Assembly: GCA_029027985.1 (NCBI GenBank)
Contig: CP119076.1
Location: 4,400,422-4,464,421 of the forward strand
From: Klebsiella aerogenes
GTDB taxonomy: Bacteria > Pseudomonadota > Gammaproteobacteria > Enterobacterales > Enterobacteriaceae
Length of the DNA stretch: 64,000 nucleotides
Reading direction: 5' to 3'
Part shown: one piece after another, positions 36,018 through 44,043 of the stretch
Numbering within the stretch: the stretch's first letter is position 1
Layout of the letters: every line of letters starts with the position of its first letter
Position numbers and translations under genes: made by a program
Notes under the pieces: model-generated
Database searches by the model: none
Told to the model about the DNA's origin: nothing
The model's input: only the letters and a program-made list of their open reading frames with translations

Positions 36018-36662
36018 TTAGCTAATCGCAATCGGGAAGATGGAACCGAGGATCATCGCGCCGAGGATGGCGCCGCCGGTGATCGGTTTCTGCCAGATGT
36101 AGAACAGCAGCGCGCCGACCAGAGAACCAATCCCGATTGGAATCGAGGCCGTCATCGCGCTGAGGATGATCAACGGACCCAGGAAGCGGCCGGAGGCGTT
36201 ACCGGCCCCCATCATCACGTCGGCACCGTAGGTGGAATCGCTCTGGTTGATGGTGAACTTACGCGCCAGAATGATGATGTAACCGACTGCCAGCCCCAGG
36301 ATCAGGCCCGTTGCCAGCGAAGCGGCGAAGTTAGCCACCGGGAAGACAAAGCCTGCGCCGAGCAGCAGCGCCGGAACACCGAGGCCGATACCGGTCTGAA
36401 TTGCGCCGCCGATATCCAGGATCCCTACCAGCGACCCTTCAATGATACGGGCGAACAGGAAGCTCGCGCCGAATGCCGCTACCGCGCCGTAAGAACCCGT
36501 ATCAATCCCCGAACGCAGCATCGACACGAAGGCCACTTCGTTAAAGGCGCCGATACCGTACAGGTAGTACATGTGCGTCCCGGCGAAAACACCGGCGGAG
36601 AGCAGGCCAACAAAGATCGGGAACGACCAGTCGGCATACCAAAAACCTTTATTCTGTTCCAT
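36018..36662 (-). CDS. DUF4310-family membrane protein
   Basis: 214 aa, very hydrophobic, about six membrane segments, beginning MEQNKGFWYADWSFPIFVGLL. Many Gly and Ala (GVPALLLGAGFVFPVANFAAS). I recognise it as a member of the conserved EF_0829-EF_0839-type operon, with no assigned biochemical role. With the DUF4311 protein it probably forms the membrane part of a transporter; it does not resemble any PTS EIIC family I know. Confidence 0.8.
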   Translation of the reverse strand: MEQNKGFWYADWSFPIFVGLLSAGVFAGTHMYYLYGIGAFNEVAFVSMLRSGIDTGSYGAVAAFGASFLFARIIEGSLVGILDIGGAIQTGIGLGVPALLLGAGFVFPVANFAASLATGLILGLAVGYIIILARKFTINQSDSTYGADVMMGAGNASGRFLGPLIILSAMTASIPIGIGSLVGALLFYIWQKPITGGAILGAMILGSIFPIAIS

Positions 36663-36675
36663 TATCAGGCTCCCG

Positions 36676-37452
36676 TTATTTGCCGCTGAGTGAGTTGTGG
36701 ATCATGTCCAGCCAGTTCGGCACGGTCATATGGAAGGATTCAATCATCTTCATGTCGAAGCCGCGGAAGAAGCCGCTGAGGACGAACAGCGCGACGATGG
36801 CGATCATCATCACTTTGGTCACCCGGTTCCAGCCGCTCTCTTCAACGCCTTTACCAATCAGGATACCCAGTACCAGACCCGGTACGGCGTTCCCCATAAT
36901 CAGCTGTGCCGCGCCGCCGAAAATGGTCGCCCAGAAGCCTGATTTTTTACCGGCATCGATAGCCGCCAGCCAGAAGATAACCGGCATCACGGTGTTCACC
37001 AGCAGGTTTGCCGCCGGAACCAGCACTTTAACCGCGGTGACCTGCAGCGCTTCCGGAACGGAAGAGGCGGTCAGGTTAAGGAAGGCGACGACGATCATGC
37101 CGATGATGCCGCAGGCAATTGCCATTTTTCTCGGATCATGCAGCGTTTCGCCGACGTTACGATTTTTCAGCATCAACGCCGCCGCGCCCCAGTTTGGGAT
37201 AATGCGGTGGTCAACGTCCTGCGTGAAGGAACCTGCTGCAACGGAAGAAGCCCAGGCGTTAAAGAAGAAGCCAAGGCCAAAGGAGAAGTGGGAAGCCGGA
37301 TCGCCTTCACAGGAATTCAGCTCGCCCAACGTACGAAACGCCCCCATCCCCTGTGTGGTGGGTGCGTGAAACATGCGTGCCGCTCCGGCGCCCACGCCGA
37401 CGCCGACCAGGCCGCCGATGATGAGCGATTTTATTAAAATTATCAGGAACAT
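36676..37452 (-). CDS. DUF4311-family membrane protein
   Basis: 258 aa, six to eight membrane segments. It begins MFLIILIKSLIIGGLVGVGV and has conserved-looking polar loops GELNSCEGDPASHFSFGLGF and SFTQDVDHRIIPNWG (about residues 45-100) that may bind substrate. The start at 37452 is chosen over 37473, whose first codons overlap the SD. Second membrane subunit of the cluster 3 system; 13 bp upstream of DUF4310. Function unknown. Confidence 0.8.
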   Translation of the reverse strand: MFLIILIKSLIIGGLVGVGVGAGAARMFHAPTTQGMGAFRTLGELNSCEGDPASHFSFGLGFFFNAWASSVAAGSFTQDVDHRIIPNWGAAALMLKNRNVGETLHDPRKMAIACGIIGMIVVAFLNLTASSVPEALQVTAVKVLVPAANLLVNTVMPVIFWLAAIDAGKKSGFWATIFGGAAQLIMGNAVPGLVLGILIGKGVEESGWNRVTKVMMIAIVALFVLSGFFRGFDMKMIESFHMTVPNWLDMIHNSLSGK

Positions 37453-37473
37453 AATCTGACCCTTTGGTAACAA

Positions 37474-37773
37474 TCAGGTTTGCGTGACGAAATCCACTTT
37501 ATCGAGATCGATGGCGGTCACGTTGACGGTGACATCCAGCTCCACGCTGTAGGTCCGTCGTTCACGGCGTAAAAAGATGAACAGAAAAGCCTCTTTTCGT
37601 ACCGCTTCGCGCGCATGAACAACCGTCACGTCCTGTGGCTCAATACGCAGTAGGATGTGCGATGACGATTTCATCACCGCTGCTTGCACATGGTTAAGGG
37701 CATCGGCGAAGGCCCGTGATTTGCTTTCGCCTTTGCCTGCAACCCTCACCGTGGTGGTGAATTGCTCTTTCAT
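37474..37773 (-). CDS. DUF4312-family small protein
   Basis: 99 aa, soluble, beginning MKEQFTTTVRVAGKGESKSR. Predicted alternating strands with one helix (KSRAFADALNHVQAAVM) and a basic patch FLRRERRTY near residue 70. It is the EF_0831-type member of this operon. Lying between SFCGS and DUF4311 genes with only 2 and 21 bp gaps, it is probably a cytosolic partner of the membrane pair. No function known. Confidence 0.78.
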   Translation of the reverse strand: MKEQFTTTVRVAGKGESKSRAFADALNHVQAAVMKSSSHILLRIEPQDVTVVHAREAVRKEAFLFIFLRRERRTYSVELDVTVNVTAIDLDKVDFVTQT

Positions 37774-37775
37774 AC

Positions 37776-38138
37776 TTATGCGCCGTATTTCTTTTTCCAG
37801 GCTTCTACCAGGCGCTCGCCCAGCTCTTCTTTATCCATGAAGCCGAAGCCCAGCACATTGCAACCTTCGTTGATGGCGGTCACGCCCTCTTCAACAGAAC
37901 GCATGCCGTATTTTGCTTTGTAGCCGTACTTGGTCTGCGCGGTGATCGCGCCTGCGCCGCCGCTGCCGCAGAAGGAGATGCCGAAAGTGGCGTTTTCCGC
38001 TTTCATCATGTCGCCAAGTTTCATATCTGCCGCAACGCCAGGGACGACCACTGCGCGCGCGCCGGCTTTTTCTGCACCTGCCGCGACTTTTTGGCCTTTA
38101 CCCAGACGGTCGCCAATAACTACGGTGATTTGTTCCAT
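37776..38138 (-). CDS. SFCGS-family glycine-rich protein (EF_0830 type)
   Basis: 120 aa, soluble alpha/beta. The name motif ISFCGSGGAGAIT lies near residues 56-68, followed by KYGMRSVEEGVTAINEGCNV and a helical C-terminus. The middle and end look like a shortened RpiB/LacA/LacB sugar-phosphate isomerase (CGTGVGISIAAN ... NVLAFG), whose cysteine is the catalytic base; here it would be Cys59. That likeness is my reading, not an established assignment. An EIIB-like phosphocarrier role is an alternative. The start at 38138 has SD AAGGAG; the longer frame to 38204 is rejected. Confidence 0.8.
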   Translation of the reverse strand: MEQITVVIGDRLGKGQKVAAGAEKAGARAVVVPGVAADMKLGDMMKAENATFGISFCGSGGAGAITAQTKYGYKAKYGMRSVEEGVTAINEGCNVLGFGFMDKEELGERLVEAWKKKYGA

Positions 38139-38148
38139 GTTTTGCTCC

Positions 38149-38487
38149 TTACAGGTTATCTTTTGCGACTTCGAAGTGAACGGACAGCAACCAGGCCTCT
38201 TCATCGGGCAGGTTGCCGAACTGCGCGACCACTTCGCGGGCCAGCATCATTGAATCTTCTGAAATCTCTTCGAACAGGCTAGCATCCACTTCCGGTAGCG
38301 GTTCGCCGCTGATTGACCGGTGGGCCATGGCCCGCACGTGGGAAGTCAGCATTTGCTCCTGAACGTCGTTAGGGACGATGTCATGACGGCTTAGCAAGGC
38401 GAACACCTGCTGCAGCATCTTGTCAGCCAGGCGTTCGGTCTGCGCTGCCTGATCCCCTACGTCGTTTATTACCGCTCCGTTATTCAC
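38149..38487 (-). CDS. Stand-alone PRD-domain protein (EF_0829/AHA_3910 type)
   Basis: 112 aa from a GTG at 38485-38487 preceded by GGGG. It consists of a single PTS regulation domain: RLADKMLQQVFALL at the start, SHVRAMAHRS (the conserved His region, about residues 52-60) and WLLSVHFEVAKDN at the end. There is no DNA- or RNA-binding domain, so it may act as a phosphorylation sensor or an adaptor for the BglG-type regulator. First gene of the cluster 3 operon. An upstream ATG frame to 38655 runs through the candidate operator and is rejected; the start is the least certain in this operon. Confidence 0.75.
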   Translation of the reverse strand: MNNGAVINDVGDQAAQTERLADKMLQQVFALLSRHDIVPNDVQEQMLTSHVRAMAHRSISGEPLPEVDASLFEEISEDSMMLAREVVAQFGNLPDEEAWLLSVHFEVAKDNL

Positions 38488-38556
38488 TTGTGTTACCCCG
38501 CTGATGTCTCTGGCATTAAAAGTAGCGCCAGGGGTCAGGAGTTTGTAGCGAGTGCT

Positions 38557-38576
38557 TTTCCACTTCGAAGTGGAAA
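38557..38576. promoter_or_regulatory. 20-bp perfect palindrome, candidate activator site of cluster 3
   Basis: TTTCCACTTCGAAGTGGAAA is a perfect dyad centred 80 bp upstream of the first operon gene (GTG 38487). No convincing -35 lies downstream, as expected for an activated promoter; TACTTTTAAT near 38515-38525 on the minus strand could hold the -10. Rest of the gap to cybC (38577-38741) shows no other clear signal. Confidence 0.65.
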
Positions 38577-38741
38577 GAGAAACGTCCTGCGTGATCGACT
38601 CCACACATTCACCGGAAAAATGAATAAATGGACGAATTGACGTGATGAATATCACAACAATGGCAACGCATTAGCGGAAAAAGGCAGCGGAAAGACCGGA
38701 ACAAAAAAAGGGAAAATTGTGATGTGGATAGGGTTTTAGGC

Positions 38742-38765
38742 AGGAGGCGTCGGCTGACGCCTCCT
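38742..38765 (-). terminator. Hairpin after cybC
   Basis: AGGAGGCGTC and GACGCCTCCT form a perfect 10-bp stem with a 4-nt loop (GGCT on the plus strand) just past the cybC stop. The T tract on the minus side is poor, so termination strength is uncertain. Confidence 0.6.
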
Positions 38766-38776
38766 GAAAAAGGCAA

Positions 38777-39163
38777 TTAACGGTATTTCTTATGGTAGGT
38801 ATTACGGGTGAGTTTAAACTCGTCCGCGGCGGCTTGCGCCCCTTTAAGGTTACCGGCATCAGCCAGCTTCAGCGCGCCGTCGATCTGCCCAACCAGCGTT
38901 TCCAGACCGTGGCGGTAATCTTTCATTTCCGCACTGTCGGCCGCTTTGCCTTCCAGCTTCGGCGGCGTTTCTTTCTGCGCGTCGACCGCGGCGGTACGCA
39001 TCTTAGTCAGCGCCGCTTTCAGCTCGCCGGCGTCTGAGGTTTTTTGTACCACCTGCAGATTTTCCGCCAGGGTGTCCATGTCTTCGCCAAGATCGGCGAA
39101 CGCGGATGCAGAACCGAGTGCAAAAGCAGAGACGGCCAGCATCGCTAACAGTTTTTTACGCAT
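38777..39163 (-). CDS. cybC: Soluble cytochrome b562
   Basis: 128 aa, with a signal peptide at 1-22/23 (cleavage after SAFA). The mature protein is a four-helix bundle holding one non-covalent heme, with ligands Met near mature residue 7 (GEDMDTL) and His near the end (RNTYHKKYR). It is close to E. coli CybC and complete, unlike some E. coli strains where the signal region is altered. A periplasmic electron carrier whose partners are not well defined. Confidence 0.92.
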   Translation of the reverse strand: MRKKLLAMLAVSAFALGSASAFADLGEDMDTLAENLQVVQKTSDAGELKAALTKMRTAAVDAQKETPPKLEGKAADSAEMKDYRHGLETLVGQIDGALKLADAGNLKGAQAAADEFKLTRNTYHKKYR

Positions 39164-39227
39164 TGCTCACTTCCTTTTTATTATGAAGATATCAAGCAGG
39201 CGCGGCAGGACGCGCCCGGCACACAGG

Positions 39228-40580
39228 TTATTGACCAGCGATTTTCATCTCCGGCAGCAGCACGGAACCACACTGAATATTGCTGCGCGTTTCGATATCG
39301 TCGCCGACGGTGACAATATTACGCCACATATCTTTCAGATTTCCGGCGATGGTGATTTCACTTACCGGATACTGAATTTCGCCGTTTTCTACCCAGAAAC
39401 CGGATGCGCCGCGTGAATAATCGCCGGTCACGCCACTCACACCCTGCCCCATCAATTCGGTGACCACAAGCCCGGTACCCATCTCTTTAAGCATCTTTTC
39501 AAAACTCAGGCCGCGGCCATTGATGCGCCAGTTATGGATGCCGCCCGCATGGCCGGTGCTTTTCATCCCCAGCTTGCGCGCGGAGTAGTTGGTCAACAGC
39601 CACTGGGTCAACACGCCGTCTTTGATGATGTCACGACGCTCGGTGCGCACGCCTTCGCTGTCGAACGGCGTGGACGCCAGGCCTTTCAGCAAATGCGGGT
39701 GCTCTTCGATGGTCAGCCACTCCGGCAGGATTTGTTTGCCGAGGGAGTCGAGCAGGAAGGTGGATTTGCGGTATACCGCGCCGCCGGCGATCGCGCCGAC
39801 CAGGTGGCCAAACAGCCCGGTCGCCACTTCGTTGGCGAAGATAACCGGCGCTTTCATCGTCGACAGTTTACGCGGCGCCAGGCGCGACAGCGTGCGGCGG
39901 GCGCACTCGTTGCCGACCCATTCCGGGGATTGCAGGTCGCCCATCGCGCGGCCAATGGTATAAGCGTAATCACGCTCCATATCGCCATTCTCTTCGGCGA
40001 TCACGCAGCTGGAGAGCGAATGGCGGGTCGAGCAGTAGCTTTGCAGCATGCCGTGGCTGTTGCCGAAGACTTTAATACCGTAGTGGCTATTGAAGCTGCC
40101 GCCTTCGGTGTTGGTAATACGCTTATCGGCCTGCAGCGCGATTTGCTCGGCGCGGGCGGCCAGTTCAATGGCTTCGTCCGGGGAAACTTCCGCCGGATGG
40201 AACAAGTCCAGATCCGGGGCGTCGAAGGCCAACAATTCTTTATCCGCCACGCCGGCAAACGGATCCGGCGACGTGTAGCGTGCGATATCCAGCGCCGCCT
40301 GCACCGTGCGGGCGATGGCGTCCGCGCTCAGGTCGGTTGAGGAGGCGCTGCCTTTGCGATTCTGGTGGTAGACGGTGATGCCGAGCGCGCCGTCGCTATT
40401 GAATTCTACGTTCTCCACCTCACCGTAGCGGGTGCTGACACTGATGCCGGTGGTTTTGCTCACGGAGACTTCCGCACCGTCGGATTTGCCTGCCGCCAGT
40501 TCCAACGCCGTGGTAACGGCTTCTTCCAGCGTCTTACGCTGCTGTGCAACTTGAGAGATGACTTTCATTGCTAATGCCAT
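39228..40580 (-). CDS. pmbA: Metalloprotease PmbA/TldE
   Basis: 450 aa, identical in length and very close to E. coli PmbA (TldE). With TldD it forms a heterodimeric protease that trims the leader of microcin B17 and degrades unfolded peptides, including the CcdA antitoxin. The subunit contributes to the substrate chamber; the zinc HExxxH motif is in TldD, not here. Start [11 protein letters not shown] at 40580. A frame open to 40895 lies antisense to yjgA and is rejected. Divergent from yjgA. Confidence 0.96.
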   Translation of the reverse strand: MALAMKVISQVAQQRKTLEEAVTTALELAAGKSDGAEVSVSKTTGISVSTRYGEVENVEFNSDGALGITVYHQNRKGSASSTDLSADAIARTVQAALDIARYTSPDPFAGVADKELLAFDAPDLDLFHPAEVSPDEAIELAARAEQIALQADKRITNTEGGSFNSHYGIKVFGNSHGMLQSYCSTRHSLSSCVIAEENGDMERDYAYTIGRAMGDLQSPEWVGNECARRTLSRLAPRKLSTMKAPVIFANEVATGLFGHLVGAIAGGAVYRKSTFLLDSLGKQILPEWLTIEEHPHLLKGLASTPFDSEGVRTERRDIIKDGVLTQWLLTNYSARKLGMKSTGHAGGIHNWRINGRGLSFEKMLKEMGTGLVVTELMGQGVSGVTGDYSRGASGFWVENGEIQYPVSEITIAGNLKDMWRNIVTVGDDIETRSNIQCGSVLLPEMKIAGQ

Positions 40581-40674
40581 AATGTAAGAAGGAGTTAACT
40601 GAAGTCTAACAGAGAACCGTTTTTCAGTGCGCGCCTTAACTGGTAACATTAGCCTCTTTTTTAAGGAGCCTGAG

Positions 40675-41226
40675 ATGACAAAGCAGCCCGAAGACTGGCT
40701 CGACGACGTGCCCGGTGATGACGTTGAAGATGAAGACGATGAAATTATCTGGGTCAGTAAGAGTGAAATTAAGCGCGACGCGGAAGAACTGAAGCGTCTT
40801 GGCGCAGAGATGGTAGACCTGGGTAAGAACGCGCTGGATAAGCTCCCGCTCGATGTCGACCTGCGTGACGCCATTGAACTCGCCCAGCGTATCAAGAAGG
40901 AAGGCCGCCGCCGCCAGATGCAGCTGATTGGTAAAATGCTGCGTAACCGCGACGTTGACCCGATTCGCCAGGCGCTGGATAAACTGAAGAACCGTCACAA
41001 CCAGCAGGTTGCGTTGTTCCATAAGCTGGAACAGATCCGCGATCGTCTGATTGATAACGGCGATGACGCGGTCGCGGAAGTTCTGAACCTGTGGCCTGAC
41101 GCCGACCGTCAGCAGTTGCGTTCGCTGATCCGTAATGCGAAGAAAGAGAAAGAAGGCAACAAGCCGCCGAAATCCGCGCGCCTGATCTTCCAGTATCTGC
41201 GCGAACTGGCCGAGAACGAAGGCTGA
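40675..41226 (+). CDS. darP: Ribosome-associated protein DarP (YjgA)
   Basis: 183 aa, same length as E. coli YjgA/DarP, a factor associated with late 50S ribosomal subunit assembly. Acidic N-terminus ([14 protein letters not shown], about 10-22), then basic helices that bind rRNA. It begins [11 protein letters not shown] at 40675 after AAGGAG; an in-frame upstream ATG at 40627 is rejected. The stop is followed 35 bp later by the 124-bp tandem array. Confidence 0.94.
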   Translation: MTKQPEDWLDDVPGDDVEDEDDEIIWVSKSEIKRDAEELKRLGAEMVDLGKNALDKLPLDVDLRDAIELAQRIKKEGRRRQMQLIGKMLRNRDVDPIRQALDKLKNRHNQQVALFHKLEQIRDRLIDNGDDAVAEVLNLWPDADRQQLRSLIRNAKKEKEGNKPPKSARLIFQYLRELAENEG

Positions 41227-41261
41227 TTCCCGACGCTCACCGCCATCTCCCGGATGGCGGC

Positions 41262-41881
41262 GAAGTTCGAGTACAGTGCCGTAGCCCTGCTAAGCGCAGC
41301 GCAAGCAGGGAAATTCCTGGTTGTACCGCGATTTTGTCAGATGGCGCTACGCTTATCTGACCTACAGTCCGTGCGGCTGCGAGGTGAAGTTCGGGTACGG
41401 TGCCGTAGCCCTGCTAAGCGCAGCGCAAGCAGGGAAAATCCTGGTTGTACCGCGATATTGTCAGATGGCGCTACGCTTATCTGACCTATAGTCCGTGCGG
41501 TTGCGAGCTGAAGTTCGAGTGCGGTGCCGTAGCCCTGCTAAGCGCAGCGCAAGCAGGGAAATTCCTGGTTGTACCGCTATTTTGTCAGATGGCGCTACGC
41601 TTATCTGACCTACAGTCCGTGCGACTACGAGGTGAAGTTCGGGTACGGTGCCGTAGCCCTGCTAAGCGCAGCGCAAGCAGGGAAATTCCTGGTTGTACCG
41701 CGATTTTGTCAGATGGCGCTACGCTTATCTGACCTACAGTCCGTGCGGTTGCGAGGCGAAGTTCAAGTACGGCGCCGTAGCCCTGCTAAGCGCAGCGCAA
41801 GCAGGGAAAATCCTGGTTGTGCCGCTATTTTGTCAGATGGCGCTACGCTTATCTGACCTACAGTCCGTGCGGTTGCGAGGT
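41262..41881 (+). repeat. Tandem array, five units of exactly 124 bp, REP-like
   Basis: Units begin at 41262, 41386, 41510, 41634 and 41758 with GAAGTTCGRGTRCGGTGCCG-like starts. Each contains two palindromes: CCCTGCT ... AGCAGGG and GTCAGAT ... ATCTGAC, the latter a REP variant in which CCGGAT is changed to CAGAT. Units differ only by scattered substitutions, with no indels. The open frames crossing the array are products of the repeat, not genes. Confidence 0.92.
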
Positions 41882-41905
41882 GCAGATCTCCCGGGCTCGC
41901 AAACC

Positions 41906-42427
41906 TTACCCCATCACCTCACGCCCTAAATCCTCGGCAAACCGCTGGTACGGCGCCTCATCAATCGGCTGAGGATAACTCAATACCACCAACTCATGAT
42001 CGTCGATCCCTTGATGATAGGTCGGGTGGCGATGCGCCCACGCATTGGCGTGGAACCCCATCGACTGATAAAAGCGCAGCCGCTTATGAGCGATCTCGGT
42101 GGTGAGCGGATCGATTTCCAGAATGGTCAGCGGCGCGCGCGTCAGGATCTGCGCCAGCAGCTGTTTACCGTAGCCGCGCGAACGCAGCGTATCGTCAATC
42201 GCCAGATGTTCAATATAGCTATAGCCGGCAAACTGCCAGCAGCCGCTCAAGCCGATAAATACCCCGTCATCGAACCACGCTTCCAGCGCATAGTGCGGGT
42301 TGCCCAACGCCTGAAGTTTGGCCCCGGGCTCGCGCTGCTCATGCCACGGAAAGGCGCGGGCGTAGAGCGCGTCCAGCGTGGAGAAATGGGGGGAATCGGT
42401 AGAAAACAGTCTTTCACAGAAAAGCAT
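41906..42427 (-). CDS. GNAT-family N-acetyltransferase, uncharacterised
   Basis: 173 aa with one acetyltransferase domain. The acetyl-CoA loop is DDTLRSRGYGKQLL (about residues 79-92, the R/Q-x-x-G-x-G/A type motif) preceded by YIEHLAID; LRFYQSMGFH near 115-125 is motif B. Substrate unknown; no E. coli counterpart recalled at this site. It sits between the tandem array and mpl and reads away from mpl in the same direction, but the mpl terminator separates them. Start at 42427 after AGGGA. Confidence 0.78.
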   Translation of the reverse strand: MLFCERLFSTDSPHFSTLDALYARAFPWHEQREPGAKLQALGNPHYALEAWFDDGVFIGLSGCWQFAGYSYIEHLAIDDTLRSRGYGKQLLAQILTRAPLTILEIDPLTTEIAHKRLRFYQSMGFHANAWAHRHPTYHQGIDDHELVVLSYPQPIDEAPYQRFAEDLGREVMG

Positions 42428-42447
42428 CGCACAATCCCTGGTAGCTA

Positions 42448-42477
42448 AAACAAAACTGCCCTCACAAGGAGGGCAGA
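42448..42477 (-). terminator. Intrinsic terminator of mpl
   Basis: CTGCCCTC/GAGGGCAG stem (42457-42477) followed on the minus strand by TTTTGTTTT. Strong stem and T tract just past the mpl stop. The GNAT start codon at 42427 lies 30 bp further on. Confidence 0.88.
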
Positions 42478-42495
42478 TACAGGACGCCTTCGCGC

Positions 42496-43869
42496 TTATT
42501 CTGCCGCGGTCGCTTTTTGCGCCAGTTTATCCAACAGCTTCTGATGAATGCCGCCGAAGCCGCCGTTGCTCATCACCAGAATATGGTCGCCCGGATGCGC
42601 TGTTTTGACAATCATGTCCGCCAGCGTATCGACATCGGCGCTCCAGTGCGCAGGCTGAACGCAGGCCTCCGCCACTTCCGCAACCTGCCATGGAATATGC
42701 TGCGGTTGCAGCAGGAAGACTTCATCGGCGCGACCGAGCGATGGCGCCAAATCGTCTTTGCAGATGCCCATTTTCATAGTGTTGGAGCGCGGTTCCAGCA
42801 CGGCGAGAATACGCGCAGTGCCGCCAACTTTACCACGCAGCGCCTGCAGCGTGGCGAGGATCGCGGTCGGATGGTGGGCGAAATCGTCATAGACGGTGAC
42901 GCCGTTGGCTTCGCCGCGCAGTTCGAGGCGGCGACGGGCGTTGATAAAACTACCCAGCGCGTGGGCGGCATCCGCCGGTAGCACGCCGACGTGACGCGCC
43001 GCAGCGATCGCCATCAGGCCGTTGTTCATGTTGTGCTCGCCAACCAACGCCCAGCTTACTTCGCCGACTTTCTCGCCATCCAGCCACACTTCCCATTGCG
43101 ACGCATCGGCGTTGAGTTTCTTCGCCTGCCAGTGGACCTGCTCGCCGACCAGCTCTTGCTCGCTCCAGCAGCCCATCGTCATCACCTGTTTCAGGTTGAT
43201 GTCACTTTCCGGGAGAATAATTTTGCCTTTGCCCGGCACGATGCGCACCAGGTGATGGAACTGTTTCTGAATCGCTTTCAGGTCGTCAAAGATGTCCGCG
43301 TGATCAAACTCAAGGTTGTTGAGGATCAGCGTGCGCGGGCAGTAGTGAACGAACTTGGAACGTTTGTCGAAGAAGGCGCAGTCATATTCGTCCGCTTCAA
43401 TCACGAAGAACGGGCTATCACCCAGACGCGCGGAAACATCGAAATTACCCGGTACGCCGCCGATAACAAAGCCCGGCTTGTAACCACAGGCTTCGAGGAT
43501 CCACGTCGCCATACCCGCGGTGGTGGTTTTGCCGTGGGTACCGGCGACAGCCAGCACCCAGCGATCACGCAGCACGAAATCATGCAGCCACTGCGGGCCG
43601 GACATGTACGGAATGTTGTTTTCCAGCACCGCTTCAACACACGGATTACCGCGAGTCATGGCATTGCCGATAATCACCAGGTCCGGCTGCGGATCCAGTT
43701 GGCTGGCGTCGTAGCCCTGAATCAGGTCAATGCCCTGGTTTTCCAGCAGGGTGCTCATCGGCGGATAAACGTTAGCATCCGAGCCGGTTACTTGATGACC
43801 GAGGGAACGTGCCAGCATTGCCAGCCCCCCCATAAACGTGCCACAAATTCCTAAAATATGAATGCGCAT
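42496..43869 (-). CDS. mpl: UDP-MurNAc:L-alanyl-gamma-D-glutamyl-meso-diaminopimelate ligase
   Basis: 457 aa, equal to E. coli Mpl. It reattaches recycled murein tripeptide to UDP-MurNAc in the cytosol. Mur-ligase layout: N-terminal UDP-binding domain (HILGICGTFMGGLAMLA), ATP loop GTHGKTTTAGM (about residues 109-119), and C-terminal domain with DDFAHHPTAI (about 330). Divergent from fbp across 174 bp that should hold both promoters. Confidence 0.96.
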   Translation of the reverse strand: MRIHILGICGTFMGGLAMLARSLGHQVTGSDANVYPPMSTLLENQGIDLIQGYDASQLDPQPDLVIIGNAMTRGNPCVEAVLENNIPYMSGPQWLHDFVLRDRWVLAVAGTHGKTTTAGMATWILEACGYKPGFVIGGVPGNFDVSARLGDSPFFVIEADEYDCAFFDKRSKFVHYCPRTLILNNLEFDHADIFDDLKAIQKQFHHLVRIVPGKGKIILPESDINLKQVMTMGCWSEQELVGEQVHWQAKKLNADASQWEVWLDGEKVGEVSWALVGEHNMNNGLMAIAAARHVGVLPADAAHALGSFINARRRLELRGEANGVTVYDDFAHHPTAILATLQALRGKVGGTARILAVLEPRSNTMKMGICKDDLAPSLGRADEVFLLQPQHIPWQVAEVAEACVQPAHWSADVDTLADMIVKTAHPGDHILVMSNGGFGGIHQKLLDKLAQKATAAE

Positions 43870-44043
43870 TCGTTGCTTCCCTCATTAATCTGACACGCAT
43901 TTTACCCATATGTACGCCCCCTGAGAAACGCATTTCAGGCAAATCTGTATTTGCTGGCGCGATTCACCTGTGCGCAGTTTTTTTATTATTTGTTAAGATT
44001 GTTGCGTTCGTTTTACTCAACATAAAAATGCAGGGAACGAGTT

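Noticed and set aside
38488-38655. N-terminal extension of the PRD protein to an ATG at 38655
   Set aside because: It would translate through the 20-bp palindrome and promoter region; the GTG at 38487 with GGGG SD gives the expected family length.
38577-38741. Sigma-54 promoter for the cluster 3 operon, as in the Salmonella dga operon
   Set aside because: No TGGCAC-N5-TTGCA-like element was found on the minus strand, and the local regulator is MtlR-type rather than a sigma-54 activator.
41254-41929. Series of open frames of 76-95 codons with repeated protein sequence
   Set aside because: They have the 124-bp period of the REP-like array and no ribosome-binding sites; the protein repeats follow from the DNA repeats.
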